A stretch of 64,000 bases of DNA from assembly GCA_002435755.1 (NCBI GenBank), contig DIYH01000024.1, positions 512,598 to 576,597 of the forward strand, written 5' to 3'. A program made the position numbers and the translations under genes. The notes beneath the pieces are model-generated. The model did no database searches, was not told where the DNA came from, and saw nothing but the letters and a program-made list of their open reading frames with translations. The first letter of the stretch is position 1, and every line of letters begins with the position of its first letter. Positions 61,416-64,000 of this stretch are shown here, piece by piece. The DNA comes from Flammeovirgaceae bacterium UBA6059 (GTDB taxonomy: Bacteria > Bacteroidota > Bacteroidia > Cytophagales > Cyclobacteriaceae).

Positions 61416-64000
61416 ATGAGGAAATGTTCACTTCTGTTGATTTGCATATCAATATGTTGGACTTTAAAAGCTGCGGATATCACTTCTAGTGGGTCTGGAG
61501 CATGGAATACTGCCGGAACATGGGATAGCGGAGTGCCAGTAGGTACTGATAACGTTATTATTGACGCAGGTGATACCGTTACTTTGGACGTAAGCCCATC
61601 CATCGTCAATCTTACTGTCAATGCCGGTGCTGTTCTGGATCTAACATCTTTCAACATTACCATCACAGGAAACCTAATAATCAACGGATCAATAATGGGT
61701 GATGATGGTAGCACAACCAGACTATTTATTTCAGGGTCGGGAGATATTTCGGGAACAGGCTCTGTCGAATCCGGATGGCGAACCTCGATCACGGGGGATC
61801 GAGATATCTTAGTTGGTTCTGATCTTACCTGGAGCGGAGGAACCCAAAGATTCACGATAGCAGACAATGTCACAATTACAAACTATGGATCTATCAGTCT
61901 ACGCAACGAAGTGCGCAGTGGTGGTAGTAACTCTGCATGGGTCAATGAGACTAATTCAACTTTAGCCATAAGAAATTCACTATTCGCAAATGACAGTGAG
62001 CGTGGTACCAAGTCATTTACAGCGACTGGAAATACAGTGATCTACTCGGGTGGTGATCAGAGCATGGATGAGCCTCAAAGTAATACTTATTACAATCTTT
62101 CGATCGCGGGCACAGGAACAAAGACTTTAGAGACTAATATCATAGTGTTAGGCGATCTATCAATTAGCAGCGAGCTCAATGTTACTAACAGTAACAGGGA
62201 TATCGATCTACATGGTAGCTGGACCAATACCGGCTTTTTCAACGAACAAAATGGAGAGGTCAACCTTATTGGTACAACTGATCAAACAATTAGCAATACG
62301 TTAACCGAAACGTTCCATGATCTGATCATTAACAAAGCTTCAGGTGATGTCATTCTTGAAGATGATATCATCATCGAAGGCGATCTGACCATGACCACTG
62401 GAGACATACAGAATAATGGAAATAGAGTAATCCTCGGCACTGGTACTTCCAACCCTGGCGTATTCAATTATACTAGCGGCACCATTATTGGAGAATTCGA
62501 AAGGTGGTTGATTACAGAGAGTACGGATTATGATTTCCCAATTGGCTCCACGAGTGAATCCCGAAACTTGCGCCTCAATTTCACGAACTTAACTGATGGT
62601 AGCTTAACCGTTGAATTTGTCGCTGATGCTCCTGGAAATGGAGGTCTTCCTGTTAATGATAATGGAACTACAATTTACAATACCTTCACAGAGGGCTATT
62701 GGAAGCTGACACCAGCAAACAACCTGGAATCAAGTGATTATGAAGCTTTTCTTACTGCATCTAGTTTTAACAGTTTCCCTATATCCACTGGACAAGTACT
62801 TACCAGAAACAATGAAGTAAGTGCTTGGGAGACACTTGGAACTCATGTTGCTTCAGTTGGATCGATAGCTAACCGTGAAAATCTTTCCGGTTTATCAAAG
62901 CAACTCGCAGTTGGAGATGTGACGATGTGTGACCTGGAAGTAACATCGACCATAAATCCTCTCGATGGAACTGTAATTTGCACGGGAGCTAGTCAGACTT
63001 ATTCTGTAACCCTCAATAGCGGTAATACTTACAATTGGCAGGTAACTGGTGGAACATTTGATCTAAGTGGGACAGATAGCTACTCAGCGCTCAACGCTAA
63101 CAGTATCGAAATCGATTGGGGTTCTGTGGGAGGTACATACACTATATCTGTTTCAGAGACTAATACCTGTGGTACAAGTGAAACAGTAAGTCTGGAAGTA
63201 ACGGTCAATCCAATCGCAACCTCTGGAATAACCGGTAACTTATCTATTTCGTCGAACACTACAAATGAACCATATTCCGTACAAGCGACCAGTGGCTATA
63301 ATTATACTTGGAGTTTGCCAAGTGGTGGGGGCACATTTGATGGTGGTACTAATACAGGCAATGCGATAGCGGTTGATTGGGGCTCAACGGCTGGAGATTA
63401 TACCTTACAAGTGGATGCCACCCCAAGTGGAGGATGTGCTGCTCCGGCTTTAGTTTTCGTTGATGTTATGTTATTCGATGAATTTGTAACTGCTCAGAGC
63501 GGCAACTGGAGTGATGGTAGCACTTGGGTAGGAGGGAATGCTCCAACGGAAGAGGATAATATACGCATAGCCAGCGGTCATACTTTAACGGTAGACCAGG
63601 ATACGTCCGTGATTCGTTTAACTGTAGAAGAGAATGCTGTTTTAGACATTGCAAGTTTTTTTATCCAGGTGAATGGGGACATCATCATTGACGGGTCGAT
63701 AGTAGGAGATGATGGAAGTTCGACGAGATTACAATTATCAACAGCTGACAAGACGATCTCAGGAAGTGGTACGGTAGAGTCAGGCTGGAGGACAAGTGTT
63801 ACAAATAACAGATCAGTCTTAGCAGGAAGTGATCTATCCTGGACTGGTGGGACGCAGCGCTTTACGATCAGTGATAATGTAACGATCACCAACTATGGCT
63901 CGATCAGCATAAGGAATGAATTGAGGACAGGTGGGACCGGTACGCGCTGGATCCAGACAGAGAATAGCACATTGACCGTGCGCAACACGATTTTTGCTAA
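61416..64000 (+). CDS. Large secreted beta-solenoid protein with internal duplication (partial, continues past window)
   Basis: The frame opens at the ATG at 61416 with a signal peptide (MRKCSLLLICISICWTLKAA) and remains open to the last base, giving at least 861 residues. The first ~230 residues form a beta-solenoid (SGAWNTAGTWDSGVPVGTDN; SVESGWRTSITGDRDILVG). Further solenoid turns follow to ~400, then a ~180-residue strand-rich region. Two PKD/Ig-like modules (YNWQVTGGTFDLSGTD; YTWSLPSGGGTFDGG) span ~505-685. A second, closely similar solenoid begins at ~695 (SGNWSDGSTWVGGNAP; SVLAGSDLSWTGGTQRFTIS). The missing end probably carries a T9SS sorting domain (inference from family). Confidence 0.88.
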   Translation, partial: MRKCSLLLICISICWTLKAADITSSGSGAWNTAGTWDSGVPVGTDNVIIDAGDTVTLDVSPSIVNLTVNAGAVLDLTSFNITITGNLIINGSIMGDDGSTTRLFISGSGDISGTGSVESGWRTSITGDRDILVGSDLTWSGGTQRFTIADNVTITNYGSISLRNEVRSGGSNSAWVNETNSTLAIRNSLFANDSERGTKSFTATGNTVIYSGGDQSMDEPQSNTYYNLSIAGTGTKTLETNIIVLGDLSISSELNVTNSNRDIDLHGSWTNTGFFNEQNGEVNLIGTTDQTISNTLTETFHDLIINKASGDVILEDDIIIEGDLTMTTGDIQNNGNRVILGTGTSNPGVFNYTSGTIIGEFERWLITESTDYDFPIGSTSESRNLRLNFTNLTDGSLTVEFVADAPGNGGLPVNDNGTTIYNTFTEGYWKLTPANNLESSDYEAFLTASSFNSFPISTGQVLTRNNEVSAWETLGTHVASVGSIANRENLSGLSKQLAVGDVTMCDLEVTSTINPLDGTVICTGASQTYSVTLNSGNTYNWQVTGGTFDLSGTDSYSALNANSIEIDWGSVGGTYTISVSETNTCGTSETVSLEVTVNPIATSGITGNLSISSNTTNEPYSVQATSGYNYTWSLPSGGGTFDGGTNTGNAIAVDWGSTAGDYTLQVDATPSGGCAAPALVFVDVMLFDEFVTAQSGNWSDGSTWVGGNAPTEEDNIRIASGHTLTVDQDTSVIRLTVEENAVLDIASFFIQVNGDIIIDGSIVGDDGSSTRLQLSTADKTISGSGTVESGWRTSVTNNRSVLAGSDLSWTGGTQRFTISDNVTITNYGSISIRNELRTGGTGTRWIQTENSTLTVRNTIFA

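Overview
The window looks like chromosome from a member of the Bacteroidota, probably a marine Cytophagales-type gliding bacterium (inference). The evidence is type IX secretion (T9SS) C-terminal sorting domains on very large surface proteins, a TonB-dependent receptor with a carboxypeptidase-regulatory N-domain, a Reg_prop/Y_Y_Y hybrid histidine kinase, 7TM-DISM and TPR sensors with LuxR-like C-terminal helix-turn-helix (HTH) domains, and few Shine-Dalgarno-like sites. No rRNA, tRNA, CRISPR array or intact insertion sequence was seen.

Layout. Positions 1-6849 (minus) hold an apparent uptake operon: a 38-aa membrane microprotein, a TonB-dependent receptor, two beta-helix lipoproteins and the start of a metallophosphoesterase that leaves the window. 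Positions 7040-7720 hold two gene remnants, the tail of a TPR/LuxR-like regulator and the tail of a T9SS cargo. Positions 7874-12171 hold an HxlR regulator divergent from an NTF2-like protein, an HExxH protein, an AraC regulator and a GNAT acetyltransferase. Positions 21537-24486 (minus) hold a PadR regulator with an FtsX-type permease.

The main content, 12302-50900, is a set of repeated modules. Each pairs a membrane-anchored sensor with a cytoplasmic LuxR-like HTH (12302, 24987, 26736, 33837, 43960) with a giant T9SS surface protein (14388, 28615, 35634, 40465, 46119). The surface proteins carry beta-helix and/or FG-GAP/VCBS domains, 5-8 copies of a ~44-residue two-cysteine repeat, an Ig-like segment and a sorting domain. 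Direct repeats of a 7-bp half-site (TGTCACC, TGTGACC or GCTAACC types) phased at 10-11 bp lie upstream of these genes; one promoter has six half-sites spaced 10, 11, 10, 11 and 10 bp. Each surface-protein gene ends in a conserved ~130-nt 3' element with two hairpins, compensatory base changes and an invariant linker. Proposed system (inference): a family of envelope-sensing regulators, each switching on a mosaic surface adhesin through helically phased operators, expanded by duplication and gene conversion and partly decayed (remnants at 7040-7720 and 53839-53900).

Positions 50970-53684 hold a 53-aa protein and a lipoprotein/membrane-protein pair with FN3 and YHYH domains. Positions 54079-57744 encode a hybrid histidine kinase without an output domain. 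Positions 58600-59775 and 61416 onward encode further secreted proteins, with two small or conserved membrane proteins between them.
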